Shown piece after piece: positions 24,205 to 35,100 of a stretch of 64,000 bases of DNA. The notes below the pieces were generated by a model, which worked only from the letters and a program-made list of their open reading frames with translations, did no database searches and was not told where the DNA came from. Each line of letters opens with the position of its first letter. Within the stretch, counting starts at the first letter, position 1. The stretch lies in NCBI RefSeq assembly GCF_000224145.3, contig NC_020179.2, positions 364,571 through 428,570 of the forward strand, in the 5' to 3' direction. The DNA is from Ciona intestinalis (taxonomy: Eukaryota; Chordata; Ascidiacea; Phlebobranchia; Cionidae). The position numbers and the translations under genes are program-made.

Positions 24205-27200
24205 TCAATTTTCATTTTCTACGAACGACTGCAGCATCTTAAAACTCCTTGACTGGTTTGATTTGTTTGGGGCTGCAGACTGTCGATGTACTTCGCGGAA
24301 AACAGCAGAGTTTGGGTTCAGAGGGGAAGAGTCTCCGCTAGCCCTAATTCAGAAAAAGATTAAAACAGTTGAATAAACGGACTTCTTATTTATCCTTGTG
24401 TTGCGGGACAAAGACAGTCGTTTTAAACGGTTGTTCTGTTCTATACATCTCGTGACCAATTACAAGTTACCACATGTAACTTATATATCCTCGCATGGCG
24501 GGGCAACGACAGTCGTTATAACATGGGTGTTCTGTTTCATACACCTCATACTCGCTTAAGTGTCACCCCACATGTACAACTTCGTGAATGATTGCTTTTG
24601 TTACGAGTTGCAAGGTAATAAGAGTTATTACATAATTTGAAACTTTGTGGGTGGTTGTTTTCTGTGTGGCTTATAATTTGGACAACCCATTAGTGGCCAC
24701 AGGGTTGTAGCAATTGTCGTTGTTAAGGACATAATAAATACATCCTTAATGGTAGCAGCGACGAAACTTAAACCTCAAACTAGCGTTTGTGATTGTTTAC
24801 TTGAAAAATCAATGCTTGTTTCAACAGAACATATCATGTTAGGATCGTTCTTACCCGGGCAAAGACACTCCCATAGATTGAGCTTGTGCTTGTACAGTAT
24901 CAATGATATTATCATTCGAATACATTCCCATAGGCGTGTTATATTGCGCATGGATCACTTTAGATTTGCCTGGTCCTTTCATCTGGAATGTAATGCACTT
25001 TGTAAATTGATTCATCGTAACTTGATTTTTATTTATTTTGAAAACGATAGAGAAGATCATATAATTTAAACACGGAAGAGAAGGGAATTAACAGCAAAAC
25101 GACAGTCGTTAAAACAGACTATCAATGAAAAGTGTGTGGAAGAGCGTGTTAGAAGTGTGGCTGTTGCATTCCTTAGAATCGTTGTTTCATGAATTCTATT
25201 TGAATAAGTGCCCGATGATGCCATTCTAGGTAAAATATAGTAGGATGGGGGAAGATGGGACACGTTTATCACGTAATATCTGAATATACTAATCGTGTTT
25301 TGAACAATTAACAACGCTCTTTTAGAGTCGTAAGCATACGGTTTTACAATGTTCTAAATGTACTTTGTTTACTACCAAGTGGGACGAGAAAATAGAATGA
25401 GAATGTGTCCCATCTTCCCCCATCTTACTATATATTTATAATTTATTGGGCTTGATTTTGGTATGTTACCCATTTCGCAGTATCTAAGCCCTACTATAAT
25501 TTTGTTACAAGAATTGTCTAAATTTATGACCACTAGGTCAGAACCAGATCCATTGAGTTTAGCACAAATATCTTGTTTAAAGCAATAAAAGTTTCTATAG
25601 ATACATAAAAGCACTTACGACTACAGTTCCTTGTTTTGTTGATGCTGATTTTTTAAGCATCGATGGATCGAACACTGGTACAGAGTTGTGACCGCTTATA
25701 GGTACTTTCATAGGTCTGTATGAAAGAAAAGAACGTAAGTTATTTATCCTATCGTATAAAAAGAAAACCACAGTCGTTACAACATGAGTGTTCTGTTTCA
25801 TACACACCTCGGGCCAGCTTACGAGCTACCACGAATGTAACTTTGTGTAGGCTTGCTTTTTGGGGATTTTTATCATTTTATTTATATATGCCTGATAATT
25901 TGACAACCTATTAGTGACCACTGGGTTGGAGAAATTGACGTCTTGCCCAAGGTCACATACGCCTACAATGGTAGCAGCATCGAGCCTCGAACCCTCACAC
26001 TGGCCTATATAGAGGCCGACGATAACCAGTTTGGCATCTCGGAAATAATTTATGGTTTAACCTTGTCGTGGAGCATAAACTATAAGAATATGCTTATATA
26101 CTCAATATATAAGAATATATACCTTGTTGCAGTTCCACTTTGTCCTGTTCTATTATGTGTTGGCCCGCCTTGTACCTTAACATAAGTTTTATAATATACG
26201 TTCATAAATACAGTTAGGGTTCACATATAGTACTGACTTCATTTACGACTACGGTTATATAATTCTGGATTCCTTTGTTTACTCCCAAATCGAACGAGAA
26301 AAATAGAATGAAAACATGTCCCATCTTACCCCAACCTACTATATGTGCACTTCAATGCCATTCAGTTGTGATGTTATTTGATTCATGCTGCTAAAAAAAC
26401 AGATAAAAGCCAACATGAAAATAAGCACAATTTGATTCCAAACTGGGCAGTGCGGAAATTGATAAACACAGCACACGTATGAATAATTATCTTTAAACGA
26501 ACGAATGTAACTAACTTATCCTCGCGTGGCACAAATTTGTCCCATTTTACCCCAACCTACTATAGGATTTAAAAAAGGTTTTTCTGTATCAACTTATATT
26601 CGCACATAAGGTAACTGTATTTTGTTCAAGAATTTTCCACTCTTTGTGTACAGTAAAATGTATGACAATAATCATTTTTTTGCTCATCTGGTGTATAAAG
26701 AAACCTGATTAAGTTTTTCCGAATGATAGACAAATGTAGAAATAAAATTAACGTTTTTTTTTACCAGATGGACCAGAATAGATTATATTACATTAAGAAT
26801 AGTAGCAGAAGTAACAGAATGAATGTATGAAGATAAAAGTACAAATATATTTGGAGGGAGTACAATGAAACTTAATGCAAATACTAGTACATAAGATAAA
26901 GTTCAACCCAAAGCCAAAAACACACAAGTGCATGTGACACAAGTAACAATAGGGAAGCGATAAAGTATCTTTGACCTTTACATTCGACATTTTGACAGCT
27001 GTTTTTTCGCGCTATCTCATAATTTGCACAAAGCTGTTATGTTTTTTTTTCTGTTTTATTTTTCCACATACATGAAGGAATGTATGTTATTTACCCTCAG
27101 CGTGGTGACACGGGTGTTCTGTTTCGTGCACCTCTTGCCAGCTTATGAGTTACCACATGTGTAGCTTTGTGGGTGATCATTTTATTTTTTTAATGTATGG

Positions 27201-29753
27201 CTGACATATGAACTGCCTATTAGTGACCACTGGGTTGGGGAAATTGCCATTAAGTGTCTCTTATAGATACACCTGCCACCAATGGAAGCAGCCTTAAACA
27301 CATAGCACTTGTGCTAAAGACTGCCACGCATTGCCAGCAATGTTTTCTCTAACCAACAGGTAAAAGATTAAGTATTATATGCCCTCTGTACCTTAGAAAA
27401 TTGGGAAACCATCAAAATATAGAATATAAAATTTCTTAGTGATGTGGAAGCACTTGATGCTTACATGGAATGTGAAAAATGCCGAATCAAACTGCATGAT
27501 TATAATGGTGGCTTTTCAAACTTTATGACTTAATTGCAACTAGAATTTTATATAACACAAGAACATAGGCTCCTATCTTTTGGAAATCAGGGAGCTTTTT
27601 AGACCAAATGCCCAAGACTTTACCCTTAGTTGGTGTTTTTTCCCCCTAATTTACCAGTTGTACATTTACCCATATTATTCACATAGTTGATGATTATAGG
27701 ATTCCAGGGCATTCCCTGCATACCCATGTTAGGCACCTATGTACATGTGGTAATTGTTTTGTAAAATACAGTTAATTTGAAATCACCCACACATTTCAGT
27801 AAGCTTTGGTTAAAGACATTGTTTATAAGTCCGGTGATTCCTGCACTACTTTGGTCATGTTGCTGGTGTCTGGCGTTGTTGTTTTAGGTTTGTATGAAAC
27901 CGAGCGAAATCCAGTTGTGTTCGGCTTGGTTTGAGCAGCAGCACCAAACGGTACGGCGGATCTATTGTGACGTGACAGACATTCCTTCTCGTGCTGCTCG
28001 CGGGTCTGGTTTACACCATGCAAAACATGCATTCAAACTGGAGACTTGTTATGTAAAAGCACTTACTACTTCATGCAAATGGTAACTCAAACATAAAGGT
28101 TATTAAAAACCACTTAAACCTCGTCAAAATTTCCTATTTTTTACATAATGGTACGTTATATAAATCATTTTTATTTTAATTTCAGTTTACTTTTATGGTT
28201 GAAAAATCCAGGGTTTATATTTTACACCCTTGTAAAATTCTCAGGGTAGGCTTGTATACCCTGTACCATATAAAACTACACCAATACTTTATATCATACA
28301 TAACCACGTAGGTGCTGATTTATATATTCAGTACTACTACCCTACTATGTTGTAAGATGACAATTGATCAATATAATTGAACCATACTTACATAAATACT
28401 TCTGTCAGCATCCATGGTTATCTCACCAGATGAGTTTTGAGACACAGCTGCAGCATTTCTGTTGCAAAAGTGTCAAGTTTTATTATATTATGAATTTATG
28501 ATGATCAGTAGTCTGGCCAGGGGGTTTAAAGAGTCATAACTCATTTTTGTGTTTGTAGCCGTAGGATACAGGTTCGAGGCTCTATGCTGCTACCATTGTG
28601 GCACATGTGTCCTTGAACAAGACACTTGAAGTGCTATAATTCAGTGGTCCCTTACGGGTTAACTGTCAGCCATACAGAAATGCAATCACGAACAAATAAA
28701 ATGCGTGTAACTTGTAAGCTGGCACAAGGTTTATGAAACAGAACATCTGTGTTATAACGACTGCCGTTGTCCACCATGTGAGGATGAACAAGTTAATCAT
28801 TCATTTATCATCACCCAGCATGACTACATTGCTTCCTTTTATTACAATGCATAGAGTTTACCCATTGATTTATGGCACAGACAAACATATTTAATGAAAT
28901 GAATGAATGTAACTTGCTATATCCTTGCGTGGCTGGAAAATGACAGTCGTTATATAACACGGGTGTTCATACACCTCGTGCCAGCTTACAAGTTACCATG
29001 TATGTAACTTATTTAACTGCACGTAGCCGAAAACTACAGTTGTTAAAACACGGGTGCTCTGTTACATACACGTCGTGCCAGCTTCAGAGTTACCTTGTAT
29101 GTGGCTTTCTGGGTTATTATAATACTTCCTTACTTTTCAACAACGAGTTGAATTGATCCAACTGCTTGCTTTATTTTAACCTCACATTGATCCTGAGTCA
29201 TTTCAGTAACAAACAGACCGTTTACAGCGACCAATACATCACCAGAAGTCAAGCCAGATCGTGCTGCTACACTTCCAGGTGTAATCTATGAAACAGATGA
29301 AATGTTAGCTTTCATACCATTTCACTGGTTTCATTTTGCGACAATATATTAACGGAAATTGTGAATGACTAAATGAAACATGTTTTATCCTCGTGTGGTG
29401 GAGCAAGACAGTCGTTATAACACAGGAATTCTGTTTTATACACCTCATGCCCGCTCACAAGTTACCACGTATTTAACTTTAAAGATTATTATTTTTATTT
29501 TATGACTGCCAATTTGGACAACCCACAAAAGAGCTCGGCCCTCGTAAGCAGGCACGAAGTGTATGAAACAAAACTCTCTGGTTAACGACTGAAGTTACCC
29601 CGCCACATGTGGGTAAATAAGTTACATATATTTAGCCTTACTTACCCGTGTAATAACTAATGGTTGGTTGAATTCCTTTCCTCCAGATAATCTGAAACCC
29701 CATGGTGCAGATCCAAACAAAGTAACAGAATTCTGAACCCGTGGTGGAGCCAT
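24205..29753 (-). CDS. pdlim: PDZ and ZM-motif protein of the PDLIM/ALP family, LIM-less
   Basis: Actinin-binding cytoskeletal adaptor of Z-discs or stress fibres in the known family. Exons: 29753-29646 and 29285-29134 form the PDZ domain (carboxylate loop [20 protein letters not shown]). Exon 28458-28392 follows, then 28005-27850 (contains HNRSAVPF, a PDLIM signature), 25715-25619, 24982-24855 (ZM motif [18 protein letters not shown]) and 24343-24205 (terminal [15 protein letters not shown] and stop). Phases allow 1-2-3-4-6-7 (about 249 residues) or 1-2-5-6-7 (about 207 residues), but not both internal routes together. No LIM zinc finger was found before the stop, so this resembles short ALP/ZASP isoforms. 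The donor of exon 4 (AAA|GTAGTG) is weak; reading through it ends at a stop (27823). An AG at 29774 may accept a 5' UTR exon or spliced leader. Confidence 0.85.
24383..24790 (-). mobile_element. SINE, reverse, two tail modules
   Basis: Tails at 24383-24480 and 24481-24600 followed by middle segment and TAGCAGCGACGAAACTTAAA. Last intron of the PDLIM-like gene. Confidence 0.65.
25193..25208 (+). other. Exact copy of the Ciona 16-nt spliced-leader sequence
   Basis: ATTCTATTTGAATAAG, identical to the leader trans-spliced onto many Ciona mRNAs as I recall it. It is followed by TGCCCG rather than a GT donor, so it does not look like a working SL RNA gene. It lies in an intron of the PDLIM-like gene, antisense to it. 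Either chance or a retrocopied 5' end of a trans-spliced mRNA. Confidence 0.5.
25234..25436 (-). mobile_element. MITE (GTAGGGTGGGG family), reverse
   Basis: TATAGTAGGATGGGGGAAGA to CATCTTCCCCCATCTTACTA with TTAACAACGCTCTTTTAGAG. Begins about 25 bases after the spliced-leader match. Confidence 0.75.
25619..25715 (-). CDS. pdlim: Alternative cassette exon of the PDLIM-like gene
   Basis: A 97-base exon (acceptor TTTCATACAG, donor GTAAGT) reading [16 protein letters not shown] and onward. It enters in phase 2 and leaves in phase 0, exactly like the combination of exons 28458-28392 plus 28005-27850. It can therefore follow the PDZ exon directly but cannot follow exon 4. This fits a mutually exclusive choice of the linker between PDZ and ZM motif. 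Confidence 0.6.
25735..26010 (-). mobile_element. Composite SINE, reverse
   Basis: AACATGAGTGTTCTGTTTCA tail, TTAGTGACCACTGGGTTGGA middle, GGTAGCAGCATCGAGCCTCG B-box end. PDLIM intron. Confidence 0.7.
26215..26345 (-). mobile_element. Truncated MITE (GTAGGGTGGGG family)
   Basis: Only one half: ACGGTTATATAATTCTGGAT, then TTTGTTTACTCCCAAAT, ending CATCTTACCCCAACCTACTA. Confidence 0.6.
27070..27330 (-). mobile_element. Composite SINE, reverse, diverged
   Basis: GACACGGGTGTTCTGTTTCG tail, TATTAGTGACCACTGGGTTG middle. PDLIM intron. Confidence 0.65.
28540..28805 (+). mobile_element. Composite SINE
   Basis: AGGTTCGAGGCTCTATGCTG B-box, CAGTGGTCCCTTACGGGTTA middle, TGTTATAACGACTGCCGTTG tail. PDLIM intron. 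Confidence 0.7.
28895..29125 (-). mobile_element. Two SINE tail modules in tandem, reverse
   Basis: Tails at about 28905-29000 and 29001-29110 with no middle or head. Adjacent to PDLIM exon 2. Confidence 0.65.
29365..29640. mobile_element. Head-to-head SINE pieces
   Basis: A reverse tail plus middle start (29365-29530) abuts a forward tail (29540-29640). Between PDLIM exons 1 and 2. Confidence 0.6.
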
Positions 29754-29792
29754 CTTAACCTGCTGTGATTCCTGTGTAATAAAAATGATTAA

Positions 29793-29985
29793 TATAGTAG
29801 GGTGGGGGTAGTTAGGACACATTTTAACTCTATTTTCTCGTCGGATGTGGTAGTAAACAAGGAATTTTTAAAGAATTATATGCTCAAGACTCCAATAGAC
29901 CGTTGTTAATTGTTTAAAACATGATTAGGATATTCGGATATTATGCGCCGAAGGTGTCCCATCTTCCCCCATCCTACTATATGAA
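29793..29985 (+). mobile_element. MITE (GTAGGGTGGGG family)
   Basis: ATATAGTAGGGTGGGGGTAG to CATCTTCCCCCATCCTACTA. Lies 40 bases upstream of the PDLIM start codon exon. Confidence 0.75.
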
Positions 29986-31285
29986 GGTTACTTTTGTATT
30001 TTTGAAAAAAACAGCTCATTTAGATTGAAAAGAATGTCCTATAAATAAATTGATTTTATCTGGGGGTGGTTAATATAACATTGCGGGCAGACTTGTCTAC
30101 CTTGCCACCCCAGGTTTGACGCCTATAACAACATACATTATTGAGCATAAATATTCTAATAGAAACTATGCATACAACTGTAATGCTAAATTTTAATAAA
30201 TTCAAACAGAAGACTAAAATGCTTATCATAAATTTACTTGCCAAACACTTTCTGTACACTTTGGGTTAACATTTACTAAATAATAAGGGCAAATTTGTTC
30301 AGCCTTTTACTTAAATCAACAGTCTGATGTTAAAAAACGCAAGCAACTGTTCAGTACTTGGCGATAATGTTGTTTGCAAGCTACAGCCACAATCTGCTGG
30401 TAACAGCTGAATTCATTAAGGCGAGACAAGGCGAAAGAGAATCAGATCAAATAGAAGCAACGCCCAAAAAGAAAAAGGTAGTTTATCGAATGCGTCATGT
30501 CTATTTCAACTGCTTATTTGTCGACCGCCTACATCCTATAGCTCAGCACCACGAACGTAACATTTTAAAGTGTTCTTTAGAAGTCAAACGTGATATTTCA
30601 ATAGACTGCGTGTAGCGGCCTCGCTTATATGGCGTTGCGGGCGTAATATGCGATTGAAATTTATGAAAAGCGTATACATAACGGACCACACGGCTATTCA
30701 AGACAGGAAACCATTACTTTATGTTGTGACGCTGCAATTTAATGCTTTTATTTGCTGTCATCACGGCTCCATATCAGTTCAAAGTCGCAATTCCAAAAGC
30801 GACAACCAACTTTAGATGCTGTATAACAAGAGAGTTTGGCTCTAATGATTAGGCACCTTTCATTATAGAATGAATAATGGAGAAAATGTATAATTGCACA
30901 TTAACTTGTTAACATTGTCGCCAAGCCGTTATTACCAGTTCAAATCATATAATGTTCATCTAAAAATTACGTTTTCATTGGGACAAATGATAGAATATAA
31001 GTTGTTTTAATGCCATCGGTGCTACTGCTGGTGTGAACCGCCTCGGTTTGGTGTCATTTTCTCTATCGCTGGCGATGCAGACAGCAAATCTTTGATCAGA
31101 AGTATTTTCTACCAAAGCGATGATCGCCAGACTTTGCAGTGAAAGTAGTGATTTTCGCGTGTTTCATTGTAGAATAAAACCTGAAAGACACTTTCCGGGC
31201 AATGATGGTAAAAATGAAACATTTTGTAGCAGGAAAACTAGATTGTAAATTTAGCGTAAAATTAGTGTAAATAGCGTGTGTTAAA

Positions 31286-31500
31286 ATATATATAGTAGAG
31301 TGGGGGAAGATGGGACACTTAAGCTCATATTGCCAAATATTTCCAAAATCAAAATATATTACTGTTTTCGGTTGATACCACGAATTAGTACTATCATACT
31401 TTTATTAATTGAAAGCAATTCAAAAAAATATTAAAACACACGAGGAGTTATTTAGCGATTCGCACAACAGGAGAAAATGGAATGGAACATCGTTATTAAC
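31286..31500 (+). mobile_element. MITE-like element, second subfamily
   Basis: Begins TATAGTAGAGTGGGGGAAGA, but its interior (ATTGCCAAATATTT, GGTTGATACCACGAATTAGT) differs from the main family. It matches the insertion at 44048-44320 in duplication copy B. Confidence 0.55.
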
Positions 31501-31544
31501 AATAACAAATAATCTCAAGGCAGGTAAGAGAGAATGAACAGATG

Positions 31545-31790
31545 AAACTTATTTATCCTCGCGTGGCGGGGCAACGTAAGTCGTTTTAACACGGGTGTTA
31601 TGTTTCATATACCCGCTTACGATTTACCACGTATGTAATTTTGTAGGTGAATGATTTTTTTCTGTAGGCCTATGGCTAACAATTTGGACAAGCCATTAGT
31701 GACCACTGGGTTGCGAGCAATGAACGTAAAGTGTCTTGCCCAAGGTCACATACATGCCAACAATGGAAGCAGTGACGAGCCAGATATTTT
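31545..31790 (-). mobile_element. Composite SINE, reverse
   Basis: ATCCTCGCGTGGCGGGGCAA tail, TTAGTGACCACTGGGTTGCG middle, CAATGGAAGCAGTGACGAGC end. Confidence 0.7.
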
Positions 31791-32114
31791 TTGATCACAA
31801 TGTGAGCGCCTATATACGTTAGCTAGACCTAACCTATGTGCCATGGCGATTAAATGCACTGACAATATTATTAAACTGGACTTGTTGTTAGAACAAAAAT
31901 ATAACTTTAATTCTTATATTTTATTCACACGGTGGAAACAAGACGCAAAGGCGTTAAAAGACAATTTTTAAAACTTTGTATACAATAGTATCACATAACT
32001 TTTATCTATCTTTTCGAAAACGAGAGCGAAGACTATGCTACAAACAAATAGGTCACATCAACCCAATATATCTAGAAGCATACGAATATATAAAACCATG
32101 ATCTATCATTCCCA

Positions 32115-35100
32115 CTACAGGTTAAGAGACTGCAATCTACGAATAGATGGCCATTTTAATATGTCTACACTAACATTAACTGGACCTTCTGTACCGGAAA
32201 AAGCACCCCCTACAGCTCCAACAGCACCACCAAACAATGCACCAACAGGGCCAAACAAACCCCCAGACAAGCCACCTGTTGTTGCACCTAGTGCTGCCCG
32301 CTTAAAGACACCTTTGTAAGTTACACCCGCTGCCTTCACATCTTTTCTCTTCTTTTTCAAATTTTTCTCACAGGTTTCAATTGCATTTTCTCGAATACTT
32401 GTAAAAGGAACCTTGCTTTTCAATTTTGCTGTTACCGAAGATACAATTTTCTTGTGCAGTTTATCAAGAGTTTCTTCACTTGCTTCACCAGATGCCTGTG
32501 TACAGTTCAGGTTAAGGCCTACCGGTAAAATCAGAACAAAATATATGCATTAGATAAAACATATAAATTTGGAATTAAAAATATAAAAGCACAAAACATA
32601 GTGGAATTTACTATACAATATACTTAAATATCTGTCATGCACCGTGGCAAAGTGGTTAGCGCACCTGCATCTAACCAAAAGGTAATGGGTTCAAGGCTCG
32701 TCGCTGCTACCATTGTGGACGTATATGTCATTGGGCAAGACAGACACTTAACGGTAATTGCTCCAACCCAGTGGTCACTAATGGGTTGTCCAATCTATCA
32801 GCCATACATTAAAAGAATCTCCCACAAAGTTACGTAAATGGTAACAACTGTTATTTAGGCAAGCTAGGATAAAGAAAGTTACAATCAAATATTGCTTACC
32901 TGGTTCATTTCTCGTAAGTAATCTGATGACAATTCTGCGTAAAACACATCAAGGCTTCTTTCTACACGTTTCTGTTCCAAAAATAATTTTGATATAACCT
33001 TAGTTGGCCAATCACACTATTTAGTGTGATTGAAACTTTTAATTGTGTGTTTTTAGAGACACCAATGGCGAACGCTTAGGGACATTAGTAAAAAACCCGC
33101 CGTAGTCATTGTAAGGAACTTGGGCACATATGTGTACTGAGACGTTTTTACTGAACAGTTGTTCGTTATTGCTGCTGCTTTTGCTATTGTTTGATAATTG
33201 AACACCAATTGATAAATATTGTATCTGCGAAACATATTTAAACTTTTATTACCAAAACATTTATAAGAATTTATTAAAAGTTTATATTTTTTGCCACAAA
33301 TTTGGTATCGCTTTCTGTATTTGGCATAAGCCACTTTTAGTAATTTTCCTCCAAGTGCCTGAATTTCAAATATATTTTTCATATTTTTTTAGCTTGTTAT
33401 TATATCAGTAAATTATATTATAATTACCTACACCCTACTTATACTACCAAATTAAGTTTTTGGTAATATGGGAAAACCACATATTAATGATAAAGTGATA
33501 CTGTACTAGATTTCATGGCTTTTAATTATCTAAACTTATGTTACACACTACCTTGTTTTCTGCGTTTCTTGTTTTTGCTTGCTCAAACATCTGTTGAATT
33601 TCTTTCTTGAGTTCGCTTGGATCTTGCGAAAAATTTTTGATAAATGTAAGTCCTTTTTGAAAATTACTGTACTCTAGCAATTGTAGACACTCAGCTTTTT
33701 TGTGAATTGCTTCAAGAGTACCAACGTCTACATATCTTTGTTTGAGGTGCTAAAACATAAATATTGCAATGTAAACTCAATAAGGTAAATATTGTACCCA
33801 TAAGCTCATATTTAAAAATAAACACTGGTGATGGAAGACAACAAAGCATTTAAAGTTTTAAATCTACCTGAAATGCCTCAGAATATTTGGTTGCCAGCTG
33901 TTTGCGTTTTGTAACAAGTAAGTTTTTTTCTTCCTCCTGTAAATAAAACAATATTTACTATTAAAAGTTTTGCTCCCTAACAGTGATACCCATGCTCAAG
34001 TGCCAACTAAACAGGGCATTCAATTTATGTTTATGATCATCTCTCTCACAGGCACCAAATCTAAAGTGGCAATCCAGGAATTTCTGCTCTGTATAAATCA
34101 ATATGCATTAAAGCGAGTCAGATTTGCTAACAGAATGCCTTTCCTGCATTTTAAAAGGTTTGGTGGCAAATCCACATATAGATTTTGCTGCATAACTTTT
34201 ACTCCAGGTTTTTTTTATTAATTTATTAAAGACACTAAATTTTACTAAAAAAATGTCATTATAATCGAACTACAAGAATTAATTAAATACATTATTTATC
34301 CAATTTTAAACCACTCTCAGTTGTATTTATTTAATCATCTCTGTATGGTGGGGATATGTAGAAAAAATTGGTATCCTGTTTCCATATTGTGCCCTTGTGC
34401 AAGTTAATGGTGTAACTTTGTAAATACATATATACTTCTTTTTGGGCAATTTATTTCAATGGTTCTATACATACAATCCTTAATAAGCTGAATCTAATAA
34501 TATAATTTTTCCATTTAAAACCATACTGTTTCCAGTTACAGTAAATTATATTTTATTCCACGGCTTAATGGTGCTTCTTAATGTACCATCTGCCACAAAT
34601 AAAAAGCAAAGATATTTTTTTTGCAATCTCAAATTTGAATAAATACGAGTAATACCTTCAGACCCTTTGAGCAATAAATGTTGATCGGATCCTGTACTAG
34701 ACAATTATTATACCACAGGCTAGCTTCATACAAACAGACAGATCAAATCTGCTCACTAAATCATGAGGAAAATTCAATAAAAATATTTTGAATGTTTTTC
34801 AAATTTCTCAGAACAAAAAATCATTGTTTATGCTGTGGTCTCACTATTGTATTTGATGTGGTGCACACTCAAACTAGAAGCTACAGTGTTGTCAGGGAAA
34901 AATTGTTAATGATAAGAAAACGGCTTTAAATAAAAATATATTGTTAGTTTTAGCCAAATAAGTGCTACCTGAAGCACTTTACTCTAATGCTGTTATGCTC
35001 CCAAGTCCCAAACATATTGGCCTTCTATCAAATTTGTAGCACCAATTTTTAAGTATCAAAAAAGGGAAGTATATCATACTGTTTTTAGTTTTTTTTCCTC

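Larger units (their letters stand above)
29754..32114. other. Intergenic interval upstream of the PDLIM-like gene
   Basis: Holds a MITE (29793-29985), a truncated relative of the 40488-41163 foldback element (about 31015-31285), another MITE-like element (31286-31500) and a reverse SINE (31545-31790). The AT-rich remainder (30000-31000) probably includes the PDLIM promoter. A short plus-strand open frame at 30367-30615 has no supporting similarity. Confidence 0.5.

Noticed and set aside
25372..25614. 80-codon minus-strand frame next to a PDLIM exon
   Set aside because: It consists of intron plus a MITE copy; the true exon boundary is the GTAAGT donor at 25618-25617.
30358..30615. 85-codon plus-strand frame containing a PKKKKV nuclear-localisation-like stretch
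   Set aside because: Isolated, unconserved as far as can be judged, and without flanking exons. The basic stretch alone is weak evidence.
32637..32720. tRNA gene-like A and B boxes
   Set aside because: The sequence is the head of a composite SINE: it does not close a cloverleaf and continues into the SINE body.
33053..33382. 109-codon minus-strand frame (starts [16 protein letters not shown]) in an intron of the atlastin-like gene
   Set aside because: It has an in-frame AG near its start and could be an alternative exon, but adding it breaks the regular short/long exon alternation. It resembles no module and has no good donor.
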